Translations under genes and position numbers: made by a program | In this document: piece after piece, positions 7,679 through 16,775 of the stretch | Numbering within the stretch: position 1 is the stretch's first letter | How the letters are laid out: every line of letters begins with the position of its first letter | The notes under the pieces: model-generated | Told to the model about the DNA's origin: nothing | Databases searched by the model: none | Seen by the model: only the letters and a program-made list of their open reading frames with translations | From: Phycisphaeraceae bacterium | GTDB lineage: Bacteria > Planctomycetota > Phycisphaerae > Phycisphaerales > UBA1924 | Direction of reading: 5' to 3' | Length of the DNA stretch: 64,000 nt | Assembly (NCBI GenBank): GCA_019636625.1 | Contig: JAHBXE010000001.1 | Coordinates: forward strand, 434,001 to 498,000

Positions 7679-9715
7679 ATGAGCGCGACGCTGGCGATCA
7701 TCTCCGCCGTGCTGCTGACGTGGACGACGCTGGCGATCGTCCGCTACTTCCCCGCCGATCGCGCCATCCGATTCTGGACCGCGCTGGCGGCGGTCAACCT
7801 CCACCTCACCCTCGCCCACCAACTCGCCTCCATCCCCCACGCCCTCAACCCCATCGGCTTCACTCTCACGCAGGCCGTCCTGCTTCTCTTCACCCTCTGG
7901 ATCGCGCCACGCCTCGCCCGCCGCCTTGGCGCGACCCGCGGGCCCATCCCGCGACCGGGCATTGCCCTGCTCGCCTGGCCGGGTTGGCGGGGCGGATGGT
8001 CCGGCGTTGTGAACGCCGCTCTGGTCGCCGTGGTCCTGGTCATCATCGGGTTCTCGCTCACGGAGCAGATGAGCCGCCCCGTCACGGGCTTCGACGAGCG
8101 CATGTACAACTGCTCGCGGATCCTCCACTGGCACCAGCACGGCCACATCTGGCCTTGGATCACCAACAACGACGCCCAGGTGGACTTCCCCATCGGCTCG
8201 GAGGTCTTCTTCTCCTGGCCGCTCCTGTTCATCAAGATCGAGTGGCCCGCCCGGCTTGTCTACTGGATGGGCTATCCCGTCGCCGTGCTGGGCGTCTACC
8301 TCCTCGCCCGCGCGATGGCCTGCGGGCGCGCCGTGGCCCTCGGCGCCGCCGCCATCTTCGCCTCAACGCCGACCATCCTCACCGCCTCCGGCATCAACCA
8401 GAAACAAGACATCTGGACCGCCGCGATGCTCCTGGGCGTCACGCATTGGATCCTCCGGCAGTGGCGGACCGGCGACCGGCTTTCCGCGGGGATGAGCGGG
8501 ATGTACCTCGTTCTCGCGGTCAACGTCAAGATCACCACCATCGTCGCCGCCCCGTTCCTCCTCCTCGCTGCCCTGGCACCCAAGGGTGGATGGCAGCGGG
8601 TGCGAAACCGCGTCCTCATCATGGCCGTTACGGGCATGACGACCCTCGCCGTCTCCGGCCTGGGCTTCACGTTCACTCGGAACTTCCTCGAGTACCGCCA
8701 CCCCTTCGGGCCCGAGGTTGCGGCCAAGGTGCTCTCCCCGGACTGGAGCCTCCGCCAGGTCTACACCCACGCCGTCCGCACACCCCTGTTCCTGATCGAG
8801 TTGCCCGTAATCCCGGACGAGCGCTTCCGCAAGTGGTTCGTGGGTCTTGGCAACGAAGCGCTGTACCGCCTCGATGCCCATCGCCATCTGCCGGGAGAAC
8901 GGCGCCGCGCCTGGCCGGGGTACTTCGAGTTCCAGGCCGTTCCCTACGCCTTCCGCTACTCCCTCGGTGGCATCATCTGGCTGGTGGTCCTGATCTGGGG
9001 TTGCCTGGCGGCGTTGAAGTGGGCCATCAAGCGATCGAGGCTGATGCCGCGGACCGGAGACCGTTCCACACGAACAACGCCCGTGCTGTCCGATCCCGCG
9101 ATCGTGGTTCTCGTGTCGGCGGTGCAGTTCGCCGCCCTCGTGTTCCTGGTCCGTTGGATGGGCGGCGGGCCCGACCGCTACTGGGTCGCGCCGTATGCGC
9201 CCGGTCTGGCCGCCGCGGCCGTGTGCATCGACGGCTGGATCCGCCGAAGGCGGTGGACGGCGCTGGTGTGGGCCGCGGTGCTCGGGCTGACCGTGTATCC
9301 GGCGGTCAAGACGACGTGGAACCGCCTGCAGCGCGAGCGTGCCACTCCCCTGACGGCGGCCGCCACGGATGAGCCCTTCACGGAAGTCATCACGAACCTG
9401 TGGCCAGGCTCGCGGGTGCTGCTGGTGTGCAACCGCAACGCCCGCGACTATGGGCTGTTCCTTCCCCGGCAGGGCTTCTCTGCTTTTGTGTACCCCTGGG
9501 GCCGTATCAAGTATTCCCGCGAACGCCTGGAGCGCATGGTGAACGATCACGCCATCACGCACGCGGTCTTCGAACGCGAGGACCGGGTGGGTTTCCACTG
9601 GTACCCGGGCGTCCGCGTGGCGGAGATCGTCGACTACTTCCGATCGCACCCGGAGTTCACGGAAGTCCCTCTGCAGGCCCCCGGGCAGAGGCTGTTCGTG
9701 CGGAAGCGTCCCTGA
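7679..9715 (+). CDS. GT-C-type membrane glycosyltransferase-like protein (678 aa)
   Basis: A polytopic protein with about ten hydrophobic segments and a soluble C-terminal part (about residues 560-678). After the first few membrane segments comes an acidic loop with GFDERMYN, in the position of the catalytic Asp/Glu loop of GT-C enzymes, and then a WP-rich segment (WPWITNNDAQVDFP). This layout resembles PMT/ArnT-like (GT39/GT83) transferases that use lipid-linked sugars at the outer face of the membrane. No family was assigned with certainty. It starts 16 bases after the M14 gene and is probably in the same transcript. Donor and acceptor are unknown. Confidence 0.65.
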   Translation: MSATLAIISAVLLTWTTLAIVRYFPADRAIRFWTALAAVNLHLTLAHQLASIPHALNPIGFTLTQAVLLLFTLWIAPRLARRLGATRGPIPRPGIALLAWPGWRGGWSGVVNAALVAVVLVIIGFSLTEQMSRPVTGFDERMYNCSRILHWHQHGHIWPWITNNDAQVDFPIGSEVFFSWPLLFIKIEWPARLVYWMGYPVAVLGVYLLARAMACGRAVALGAAAIFASTPTILTASGINQKQDIWTAAMLLGVTHWILRQWRTGDRLSAGMSGMYLVLAVNVKITTIVAAPFLLLAALAPKGGWQRVRNRVLIMAVTGMTTLAVSGLGFTFTRNFLEYRHPFGPEVAAKVLSPDWSLRQVYTHAVRTPLFLIELPVIPDERFRKWFVGLGNEALYRLDAHRHLPGERRRAWPGYFEFQAVPYAFRYSLGGIIWLVVLIWGCLAALKWAIKRSRLMPRTGDRSTRTTPVLSDPAIVVLVSAVQFAALVFLVRWMGGGPDRYWVAPYAPGLAAAAVCIDGWIRRRRWTALVWAAVLGLTVYPAVKTTWNRLQRERATPLTAAATDEPFTEVITNLWPGSRVLLVCNRNARDYGLFLPRQGFSAFVYPWGRIKYSRERLERMVNDHAITHAVFEREDRVGFHWYPGVRVAEIVDYFRSHPEFTEVPLQAPGQRLFVRKRP

Positions 9716-9766
9716 CCGGCAACGGCTGTTTCCGCCTAGCATGCACCGACCCAAGGGAGAACGCCA

Positions 9767-10417
9767 ATGATGAATCGAACGCTGTTTGCCGTGTGCATCG
9801 CGGGCTTCTTGTCGGGGTGCGCTTCGCCTGGATACCGGGAGGGTGATTCCGCCTCGGCCGCCATGAAGGCCGCGGCGATCGAGTCGGATTCCGCGAAGGA
9901 CCAGATCGATGCGGCCTGGAAGCACCTCGATGACCTGCTCGCCGCGGACAAGGGCGACTTGCGGCCGGCTTACGACCGCTTCGCCGCATCGGTGGACTCG
10001 CTCAAGGCTTCCGTTGACGGCCTCCACACCCGGACGGAGCGCATGAGCGCCGCCGCCGGATCGTACCTGGCACGCTGGGAGCGCGAACTGCGCAGCGTGA
10101 AGGACGACGAACTCCGGCAGAAGAGCACGGAGCGGCGTGCGACCATCGAGAATCGCGTCAAGCAGGCGAAGGACCTTGCCGCCAAGGTCAAGGCCAAGGC
10201 CGACACCGCGATGGCGGAGTTTGGTGACATCCGGCGCATCCTCGGCACGGACCTGACCCTCGCGGGCGTCGCGACGATCAAGCACGCCGCGGCCCGGGCC
10301 AAGACGACCTCCCAAGCCCTCCGTGATCTGGCGGTGCAGCTCTCCAGTGAACTCGATGCGCTGAGCGGCGACATCGCTTCACCCGTGGAGCAACCGGCAA
10401 GCGAGCCGACCAAGTAA
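9767..10417 (+). CDS. DUF2959 family lipoprotein
   Basis: A 216-residue lipoprotein with a short signal ending in the lipobox LSGC (Cys about residue 18). The mature part is almost wholly helical coiled coil with the DUF2959 hallmark YLARWERELRSVKDDELRQKS near residues 99-119. The function of DUF2959 is unknown; the family is periplasmic or membrane-attached. A Shine-Dalgarno GGGAGA lies just upstream, and the next codon is also ATG, so the start could be 9770. It follows the GT-C gene by 51 bases and may be co-transcribed with it. Confidence 0.8.
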   Translation: MMNRTLFAVCIAGFLSGCASPGYREGDSASAAMKAAAIESDSAKDQIDAAWKHLDDLLAADKGDLRPAYDRFAASVDSLKASVDGLHTRTERMSAAAGSYLARWERELRSVKDDELRQKSTERRATIENRVKQAKDLAAKVKAKADTAMAEFGDIRRILGTDLTLAGVATIKHAAARAKTTSQALRDLAVQLSSELDALSGDIASPVEQPASEPTK

Positions 10418-10430
10418 CGGAGGAGCTGGG

Positions 10431-11141
10431 CTATGACGTGGTGTCCGCGTCAGGCGCCACCGGCCAACCCGTCCACTCTTCGTACCTCCGCTGCAAGTCC
10501 GCGGCGATGTCGTGCGGCGACTGCTCACCCGAGTAGCGGATCGGGGGCTTGAACTCGATCGTGGTGCGGCTGGGTGTCCAGTACGCGGACCAGGCGGAGC
10601 CGGAACGCGGCGCCCCCCGAATCAACACGGGCAGCACCGGCGCACCCGTGCGTCGAATCAGCAGGCCAACACCCGCCTGGAAAGGCTTGAGCGTGCACGG
10701 AGGCCGCTCGATCCCACCCTCCGGAAAGATCGCGATGGCGCCCCCTTCCTTGACATGGCGGATGGCCTCGCGCGTGCCAGAGGCGTCGCGGTTCTGGCGA
10801 TCCACCAGGATGATGTTCGCAAACTGCCAGAGAGGCTCCAGCACGGGCGCCCGCATGTCACGAGCCATGATGAACCGGGCCTCAAACCGGCACGCGGCGA
10901 TGATCAGGATGGGATCAACCCCGGACGCATGATTGGAAACCAAAATGAGCGACCCCGGGGGCCGAGTCTTGGGCAGATGCTCGAGCCCCACGTACCGCAC
11001 GCGGTGCAGCACCCGCGAATAAAGTCGGCTGAAGTGCCAGAGCAGTCCGGCGGGCACATCCTCGCGAGGGTTATCGAGTAACCATCGCGCCAGCACGGCG
11101 AACGCCAGCCACGCGATCGGAATGACAAGCCAGAGATTCAC
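10431..11141 (-). CDS. 1-acyl-sn-glycerol-3-phosphate acyltransferase family protein (PlsC-like)
   Basis: The PlsC domain is clear: motif I SNHASGVDP, motif II near the RFIMARDM segment, motif III FPEGGIERPP and motif IV around APVLPVLIRG. An N-terminal membrane segment (WLVIPIAWLAFAVLARWLL) anchors it at the inner face of the inner membrane. It should acylate lysophosphatidic acid or a related lysolipid. I chose GTG 11141 (236 aa) because the membrane segment begins there. The open frame continues to 11267, but that would leave too little room for the divergent sucC promoter. It is convergent with the DUF2959 gene, 13 bases away. Confidence 0.82.
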   Translation of the reverse strand: MNLWLVIPIAWLAFAVLARWLLDNPREDVPAGLLWHFSRLYSRVLHRVRYVGLEHLPKTRPPGSLILVSNHASGVDPILIIAACRFEARFIMARDMRAPVLEPLWQFANIILVDRQNRDASGTREAIRHVKEGGAIAIFPEGGIERPPCTLKPFQAGVGLLIRRTGAPVLPVLIRGAPRSGSAWSAYWTPSRTTIEFKPPIRYSGEQSPHDIAADLQRRYEEWTGWPVAPDADTTS

Positions 11142-11308
11142 GGCGGGCGGATGGTACCGGGGCGCCGGCCCGGGACGCTGCGTGCGTTGGGCCAGACCCA
11201 GGTTCGCCTCCCTGTGCGACAGACGAGCCGGCTCCGGCGTTGTACCATGGACCCTGCTGTGCGGCACCCGCTCCGGCAGTGCGACCCGCTGATCCCATCG
11301 AGGTATTC

Positions 11309-12574
11309 ATGAAGATTCACGAGTATCAGGCACGCGACCTTCTCCGTTCATACTCCATCCCCGTCCCCGGCGGGCGTGCGATCGCGAGCATCGAAGAGGC
11401 TGAAGGGGCGTTCAAGGATGCCACAGCGGGAATGGCAAGCCCGGAGGCCGTGGTCAAGGCGCAGGTGTTCGCCGGAGGCCGGGGCAAGGCGGGATTCGTC
11501 AAGCTGGTCAAGACTCCGGGCGATGCGAGGGAGGCGGCCCGATTCATGTTCACGAACCGGATGAAGTCGCCCCAGACGCCGCCGGAGGGGCTTGAGGTCA
11601 AGAAGCTGCTGGTCGCGACGGCGGCGGAGATCGCGGACCGGAAGGAAGACTCACCGCGCAGCGGCGAAGCACCCAAGAAGGAAGAGTTCTACCTGGCGAT
11701 CACGACGGACCGGAAGTCGCGTCGGAACGTGCTGATCGCCTCGCGTGAAGGCGGTGTGGAGATTGAAGAAGTCGCCAAGCGAGATCCGGACGCCATCGTG
11801 AAAGTCCCGATCCACCCGCTCATCGGCCTGCAGGCGTATCAGGCGCGCGAGGTGGCGTTCAAGCTTGGTTTCAAGGCGCGACAGGTCGACCAGGCGGTCG
11901 AGATCATGCGGAACCTGGCCCGTCTGTACTTGGAGAAGGACTGTTCGCTGGCGGAAATCAACCCGCTGGTGCTCACGCCGCCATCCTCGACACACCCGGA
12001 TGGGCAGGTCATCGCGCTGGATGCGAAGTTCAACTTCGACGACAACGCGCTGTTCCGTCACAAGGAACTGACCGACCTGGCCGACCACTCGGAAGAGAAC
12101 CCCGCGGAGATCCGTGCCGCGAAGTTCGGCCTCACCTATATCGCCCTGGATGGGAACATCGGGTGCCTGGTGAACGGCGCCGGCCTGGCCATGGCCACCA
12201 TGGACATCATCAAGCACCACGGGGGCGAGCCGGCCAACTTCCTCGACGTCGGCGGCTCGGCGACGGAGGAGGCCGTGACAGAAGCCTTCTCGATCATTCT
12301 CGCCGATGCCAGCGTCAAGGGCGTGCTGGTGAACATCTTCGGCGGGATCATGCGCTGCGACGTCATCGCCCAGGGGATCATCAACGCCGCGACCAAGCAC
12401 AAGAACGCGGATGGGTCCATCGGGTTCAAGGTGCCGCTGGTCGTCCGGCTCGAAGGCACCAACGTCGAGGCCGGTCGGCAGTTGCTCAACGAGGCCAAGG
12501 CCAAGATCCCCACCATGCAGGCGGCGACCGACCTCACCGATGCGGCCAAGAAGGTGTGCGCGGCGGTTGGCTGA
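11309..12574 (+). CDS. sucC: Succinate-CoA ligase (succinyl-CoA synthetase) beta subunit
   Basis: A 421-residue ATP-grasp protein starting [15 protein letters not shown], as SucC does. Supporting motifs are [10 protein letters not shown], the CSLAEINPL metal-binding block, [23 protein letters not shown] and VRLEGTNVE near the C-terminus. It makes the beta half of the TCA enzyme interconverting succinyl-CoA and succinate. It is longer than the usual roughly 388 residues because of extra sequence near residues 88-125 and 220-235. GAGG at 11300-11303 lies five bases before the ATG. No sucD follows; the next gene is on the other strand, so the alpha subunit must be encoded elsewhere. Confidence 0.93.
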   Translation: MKIHEYQARDLLRSYSIPVPGGRAIASIEEAEGAFKDATAGMASPEAVVKAQVFAGGRGKAGFVKLVKTPGDAREAARFMFTNRMKSPQTPPEGLEVKKLLVATAAEIADRKEDSPRSGEAPKKEEFYLAITTDRKSRRNVLIASREGGVEIEEVAKRDPDAIVKVPIHPLIGLQAYQAREVAFKLGFKARQVDQAVEIMRNLARLYLEKDCSLAEINPLVLTPPSSTHPDGQVIALDAKFNFDDNALFRHKELTDLADHSEENPAEIRAAKFGLTYIALDGNIGCLVNGAGLAMATMDIIKHHGGEPANFLDVGGSATEEAVTEAFSIILADASVKGVLVNIFGGIMRCDVIAQGIINAATKHKNADGSIGFKVPLVVRLEGTNVEAGRQLLNEAKAKIPTMQAATDLTDAAKKVCAAVG

Positions 12575-12629
12575 TCGAAGCAGGCTGCACCCGGTCGACG
12601 GTCGCTGCCCGCGGTCACATCGGATCCGT

Positions 12630-13019
12630 CTATGGCGGTGCCGACGTTTCGCCCGGTGATGCCTCCTGACGCTCAAAGCGCCAGGCCTCGGGTGTCTTGA
12701 GGCCGCGCCAGGTTCCACGCGCTCCTCCGAGATGGCCTTGGAGGACAATCGAGTCGACCCGGTCGGTCAGCCAGATCGCGTCACCGTTCGCCACGCGGGT
12801 CACCATGCCGCGTCCGCCGGATACGGGCCCCTCGTAGCTCAGGTAGTCCCGCCGGTGCTCACCGATCCGTTCGGCTTCGAAACGGGTGATTTCGGGGTGG
12901 TCGATACGGGTGTGCACGCGGAATGAGACGAGCCCCCGGCCGGGGTCAGAAGGCTCGACCATCCAGTCGAAGTGGCTGCTTCCATCGGGCAAGTCGTGCC
13001 GCAACAGCACCATGCGCAT
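12630..13019 (-). CDS. Small LigD_N-like (3'-phosphoesterase-fold) protein
   Basis: A 129-residue protein with [16 protein letters not shown] near the N-terminus, then [17 protein letters not shown] and a short beta-rich C-terminal part. This pattern resembles stand-alone proteins annotated as DNA polymerase LigD N-terminal (3'-phosphoesterase) domains in planctomycetes, in which His and Asp of the H-x-DW motif bind metal. I recall this similarity from memory and could not test it. No ligase or Ku gene is near, so a role in DNA repair is only inferred. It is monocistronic and convergent with sucC. Confidence 0.5.
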   Translation of the reverse strand: MRMVLLRHDLPDGSSHFDWMVEPSDPGRGLVSFRVHTRIDHPEITRFEAERIGEHRRDYLSYEGPVSGGRGMVTRVANGDAIWLTDRVDSIVLQGHLGGARGTWRGLKTPEAWRFERQEASPGETSAPP

Positions 13020-13171
13020 GAGGCATGGTAAGAGGGAATTCGCCCATACAGGGGCGCCGGTCAGACGGGAGGTGCAAGCGGTCTCTCGGAGATTCGAATG
13101 GTTGATGCTGGCGGATTGGCGGGGGAGGCTCTAACCCGGTACGATGCCGCCACTTGAAACGGAGTTCACCG

Positions 13172-13840
13172 ATGCTTCATCGTGTTGCTGTTGTCACCTG
13201 CCTCGCCATCGCGGCCATCTCGGGCTGCTCAAGCACTCGCACACTGCCCGCCGTCAAGGAAATGGGCGACCGCCAGTTCCGGCGTGAGAACTGGGAGGCG
13301 GCCCGGGTGGAGTATCAGGAATACGTCGACCGGAAGCCCGGTGACAAGGAAGTGCAGATTCTCCTCGCGCAGTGCCTCATCAAGCTCGGGCAGCCCGATC
13401 TCGCCGTGACGCACGCGCAGGTGGCATTTGACCTCGAGCCCAACGATGCCGAGGCACTCGAAACGTACTGCCTGGCCCTCGCGGAAGCGAAGAAAACCGA
13501 CGAGTTGTACCGCGTTCTGAACGGCAACTGCCAGACCCGCGGCTCTGTCGCGGACTACGACCGCCTGGCGCGATTCCAGATGAAGCTCGGAGATCCCGAC
13601 GGTGCGGAACGGTCGTTCATCATGGCCGCGAAGGTCGATGGCGGGAAGACCATCGAGCCCCAACTGGCGCTGGCCAACTTCTACAAGTCGATCGGGGACA
13701 AGGCGGGAGAAAAGCGCCGTCTCCGCATGGCCCTGTACCTGAAGCCGACGGACCAGAAGATCTACGACCGCCTTCGGGAGCTGGGCGAGATCCCCGGCCC
13801 GAGCCTGGCCCTGTTCCCGGAAGAAGCCGGGTCGAACTAG
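13172..13840 (+). CDS. TPR-repeat lipoprotein
   Basis: A 222-residue lipoprotein (signal MLHRVAVVTCLAIAAISGC, lipid-modified Cys at the lipobox ISGC) followed by about four to five tetratricopeptide-like repeats, for example MGDRQFRRENWEAARVEYQE and the KPGD and EPND repeat boundaries. TPR lipoproteins usually act as protein scaffolds at the outer or inner membrane; no partner can be named. ATG 13172 is preferred over an upstream in-frame TTG (13154) because GGAG at 13161-13164 is well spaced before it. A weak 6-bp hairpin (13885-13901) lies downstream. Confidence 0.75.
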   Translation: MLHRVAVVTCLAIAAISGCSSTRTLPAVKEMGDRQFRRENWEAARVEYQEYVDRKPGDKEVQILLAQCLIKLGQPDLAVTHAQVAFDLEPNDAEALETYCLALAEAKKTDELYRVLNGNCQTRGSVADYDRLARFQMKLGDPDGAERSFIMAAKVDGGKTIEPQLALANFYKSIGDKAGEKRRLRMALYLKPTDQKIYDRLRELGEIPGPSLALFPEEAGSN

Positions 13841-13914
13841 TCCGGATCCCATGGACATCTGAGAGTTCGGAGCTTCGACGCGCGACGATCCTTGCGATCG
13901 TTCAGTCGAGGAAG

Positions 13915-13980
13915 TTGCCCATTGACTGGACTGGGGCTATCCTCTGGTCGATCATCCGTTTATCCGCAAGAACGGATGAT
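13915..13980 (+). promoter_or_regulatory. Promoter and palindromic operator of the ArsR-methyltransferase/ahcY unit
   Basis: TTGCCC (13915-13920) and TATCCT (13938-13943) are 17 bases apart and would start transcription near 13950. Directly downstream is a perfect 10-bp inverted repeat, ATCATCCGTT (13951-13960) and AACGGATGAT (13971-13980), ending five bases before the ATG of the regulator. A repressor dimer bound here would block transcription of its own gene and probably ahcY. ArsR-family regulators bind palindromes of this size. The promoter match is moderate (4 of 6 in each box); the palindrome is exact. Confidence 0.6.
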
Positions 13981-13985
13981 TCGTT

Positions 13986-14939
13986 ATGAGACGTTCGAAA
14001 GAGGACACTCCGGTTCTCACCGCGCTGGAAGCACTGGCTGACCCGGTTCGCTTGCGCACAGTCCGAATTCTCGAAGGCCCGGAACTGGCGGTAGGGGAGA
14101 TTGCCAAGGTCCTTCAATTGCCGCAGTCGTCTGTCAGCCGGCATCTGAAGACCCTCAGCGATGCCGGGCTCCTCGTGAAGCGGGCGGCGGGTACAGCGGC
14201 GCTGTACCGCGTTGTCATGGACGACATGCCGATGGCGATTCGGGCGGTCTGGATGGCCATTCGGGATCAGTTGTCCGGCCCGGAGTATCAGGATGACGCC
14301 CGACGAATCGCGGCCGTGCTCGCGGAACGACGTCTGGACAGTCAGGCGTTCTTTGGACGGGTGGCGGGGGAGTGGGACGAACTGCGAAATCGGCTGTTTG
14401 GAACGGGGTTTACCGCCCGTTCTCTGCTGGCACTGCTCTCGCCTGAGTGGACCGTGGCGGACTTGGGATGTGGGACAGGGAACGTGACCGAGCTGCTGGC
14501 GCCCCACGTGGAGCGGGTGGTGGCGGTGGACCAGGTTGAGCCGATGCTGGATGCCGCGAGGCTCCGCCTCAATCGGGCCACGAATGTCCAGTTTCTATCG
14601 GGGTCGCTCGAGAAGTTGCCGCTGAAGGATGGGGCTGTTGATGCGGTGGCGTGCGTGCTGGTGCTTCACCACATTCCGGACCCTGTTCGGGCGGTGAAGG
14701 AAATGAAGCGGGTTCTGCGGGCGGATCGAGGCGGAGGGGTTGTTCTGATCGTCGATATGGTCGAACACGACCGCGAGGATTACCGACACACGATGGGGCA
14801 CTCTCACCTTGGGTTCTCGGGCGAAGCGATGACGGAGGTGCTCCGCGAGGCGGGGTTCCGGAGCGTCCGGGTGGTGGAGATGGAGCCCGATCCCGAAGGC
14901 AGGGGTCCGGCGTTGTTCGCCGCGACTGGAAGGATTTGA
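13986..14939 (+). CDS. ArsR-family HTH / SAM-dependent methyltransferase fusion regulator
   Basis: A 317-residue two-domain protein. Residues about 8-95 are an ArsR-type winged helix (ALADPVRLRTVRIL, LPQSSVSRHLKTL, AGTAALYRV). Residues about 125-315 are a class I methyltransferase with motif I VADLGCGTGN (Gly161-Gly165), the acidic VAVDQ after strand 2 and the LHHIPDP region. It precedes ahcY and has a palindrome directly before its start. Related ArsR regulators of the S-adenosylhomocysteine cycle (SahR type) control ahcY in proteobacteria. The fused domain probably senses SAM or SAH, either as a receptor or as an enzyme. This job is inferred from fusion and neighbourhood. Confidence 0.82.
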   Translation: MRRSKEDTPVLTALEALADPVRLRTVRILEGPELAVGEIAKVLQLPQSSVSRHLKTLSDAGLLVKRAAGTAALYRVVMDDMPMAIRAVWMAIRDQLSGPEYQDDARRIAAVLAERRLDSQAFFGRVAGEWDELRNRLFGTGFTARSLLALLSPEWTVADLGCGTGNVTELLAPHVERVVAVDQVEPMLDAARLRLNRATNVQFLSGSLEKLPLKDGAVDAVACVLVLHHIPDPVRAVKEMKRVLRADRGGGVVLIVDMVEHDREDYRHTMGHSHLGFSGEAMTEVLREAGFRSVRVVEMEPDPEGRGPALFAATGRI

Positions 14940-15101
14940 AGGCGGAGTCCGCGAAGAGGACTCGGCAGAGCAAGACAAAGGGCAGCAGCGTTCGATGGAC
15001 AAAGACAAGTTGACGGCCCGGGCGACCCTCGGGCACGCCAGCCGAGCGACGAGTGAACTTTCTGATTGACGTTGGAAACGAACCATTTACGGAGCCAAGA
15101 C

Positions 15102-16640
15102 GTGACGACGATGACGACCAAGCCGAAGCTTCCCACGACGACGGGTCTTGTGGAAGGAGTGGATTACAAGGTCCGCAACCTGTCGGAGGCGGAGCTGGGC
15201 CGGAAGGAGATCCGGCTCGCGGAGCACGAGATGCCGGGGTTGATGGCGCTTCGGGAGCGCTACAAGGGCAAGAAGCCGCTGGCGGGCGCGCGGATTTCAG
15301 GCTCGCTGCACATGACGGTGCAGACGGCGGTCCTGATTGAGACGCTCGTCGAACTCGGGGCCAAGGTGCGCTGGGCGAGCTGCAACATCTTCAGCACGCA
15401 GGACTCCGCCGCCGCGGCGGTTGTGGTCGGGAAGGACGGGACGCCGTCGAACCCCCGGGGCACGCCCGTGTTCGCGTGGAAGGGGGAGACGCTGGAGGAG
15501 TACTGGTGGTGCACGGAGCAGATCTTCAAGTTCACCGATGAGTCGGGGAAGGTGATCGGACCGAACCTGCTGCTCGATGACGGCGGCGATGCGACGCTGC
15601 TGGTGCACAAGGGGGCGGAGTTTGAGAAGGCGGGCAAGGTTCCGGCGTTCAACGCGTCGAGCGAGCCGGAGGAGTGGGGCGTGATCCTGAAGGTGCTGAG
15701 CGCTTCGCTGCAGCGGGACAAGGGCTACTGGACCGGGATCATCAAGGGCATCAAGGGCGTCTCGGAAGAGACGACGACCGGCGTGCACCGGCTTTACGAC
15801 ATGCAGAAGGCGGGCACGCTCGCTTTCCCGGCGATCAATGTCAACGACTCCGCGACCAAGAGCAAGTTCGACAACCTCTACGGCTGCCGCCACTCGCTGG
15901 TGGACGGGCTGAACCGGGCGACGGACGTGATGCTGTCGGCCAAGGTCGCGGTGGTGCTGGGGTACGGCGATGTGGGCAAGGGGTGCGCCCAGGCGCTGCG
16001 GGGGCAGGGGTGCCGCGTGATCGTCACGGAGATCGATCCGATCAACGCGCTGCAGGCGGCGATGGAGGGGTACCAGGTCACGACGCTCGAGGACGTGATC
16101 GAGACGGCGGACATCTTCGTCACGGCGACAGGGAACAAGAACGTCATCACGCTGGACCACATGCAGCGGATGAAGGACAAGGCCATCGTCGCGAACATCG
16201 GGCACTTCGACAACGAGATCGACATGGCGGGCTTGTACCGCGCCGTGGAGAAGGGCGAGGTCAAGCGGATCAACATCAAGGCCCAGTACGACGAGTTTGA
16301 GTTCAAGAACAAGCGGTCGATCCTGGTGCTCGCGGAGGGACGATTGATGAACCTCGGCTGTGCCACGGGGCACCCGAGCTTCGTGATGAGTTCCTCGTTC
16401 ACGAACCAGACGATCGCGCAGCTGGACCTGTGGCTGAATGCCAACGGGAAGCCGACGCTGTCGGGGTTCAAGTACGAGACGGGCAAGGTGTACACGCTGC
16501 CGAAGAAGCTCGACGAGGAAGTGGCCCGCCTGCACCTGGAGAAGATCGGCGTGAAGCTGACGCGGTTGTCCGCGGATCAGGCGGCGTACCTGGGTGTGTC
16601 GCCGGATGGGCCGTACAAGCCAGATCACTACCGGTATTGA
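15102..16640 (+). CDS. ahcY: Adenosylhomocysteinase (S-adenosylhomocysteine hydrolase)
   Basis: A 512-residue NAD-dependent cytoplasmic enzyme splitting S-adenosylhomocysteine into adenosine and homocysteine, which removes the product inhibitor of methyltransferases. Diagnostic segments are [30 protein letters not shown], the NAD-binding [23 protein letters not shown], and the conserved C-terminal [12 protein letters not shown] 15102 has GGAG at 15091-15094, seven bases upstream; ATG 15111 is a less well placed alternative. It lies 162 bases downstream of the ArsR-methyltransferase gene, in which I saw no SAH riboswitch. A strong terminator follows. Confidence 0.96.
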   Translation: MTTMTTKPKLPTTTGLVEGVDYKVRNLSEAELGRKEIRLAEHEMPGLMALRERYKGKKPLAGARISGSLHMTVQTAVLIETLVELGAKVRWASCNIFSTQDSAAAAVVVGKDGTPSNPRGTPVFAWKGETLEEYWWCTEQIFKFTDESGKVIGPNLLLDDGGDATLLVHKGAEFEKAGKVPAFNASSEPEEWGVILKVLSASLQRDKGYWTGIIKGIKGVSEETTTGVHRLYDMQKAGTLAFPAINVNDSATKSKFDNLYGCRHSLVDGLNRATDVMLSAKVAVVLGYGDVGKGCAQALRGQGCRVIVTEIDPINALQAAMEGYQVTTLEDVIETADIFVTATGNKNVITLDHMQRMKDKAIVANIGHFDNEIDMAGLYRAVEKGEVKRINIKAQYDEFEFKNKRSILVLAEGRLMNLGCATGHPSFVMSSSFTNQTIAQLDLWLNANGKPTLSGFKYETGKVYTLPKKLDEEVARLHLEKIGVKLTRLSADQAAYLGVSPDGPYKPDHYRY

Positions 16641-16680
16641 TCGCGAGGGCGATTGGTCGGTTGGAACCTTTGCAACGAAA

Positions 16681-16718
16681 CGGGCCCCCGGGCGAGTGCC
16701 GGGGGCCCGGTTGTTTTT
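16681..16718 (+). terminator. Rho-independent terminator after ahcY
   Basis: An 11-bp perfect GC stem (16681-16691 with 16699-16709) and 7-base loop GCGAGTG, followed by GTTGTTTTT. It lies 40 bases after the ahcY stop and separates it from the sppA gene. Confidence 0.9.
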
Positions 16719-16775
16719 CCAGGGGAGGGAGACACCGCGCGGGCGTACTGTTTCGCTCCCACAGGAGCGCGATGC

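Noticed and set aside
5402..8146. A 914-codon minus-strand frame over the M14 genes
   Set aside because: Val/Gly/Asp/Glu-rich translation without any motif, antisense to two well-supported genes.
10431..11267. Longer N-terminus for the PlsC-like protein, starting at 11267
   Set aside because: The extra 42 residues have no similarity to the family and would cover the sucC promoter region; GTG 11141 precedes the membrane anchor.
14940..15101. Possible SAH riboswitch before ahcY
   Set aside because: The gap lacks the conserved core I would expect for that riboswitch, and control by the ArsR-type operator upstream explains the locus better.
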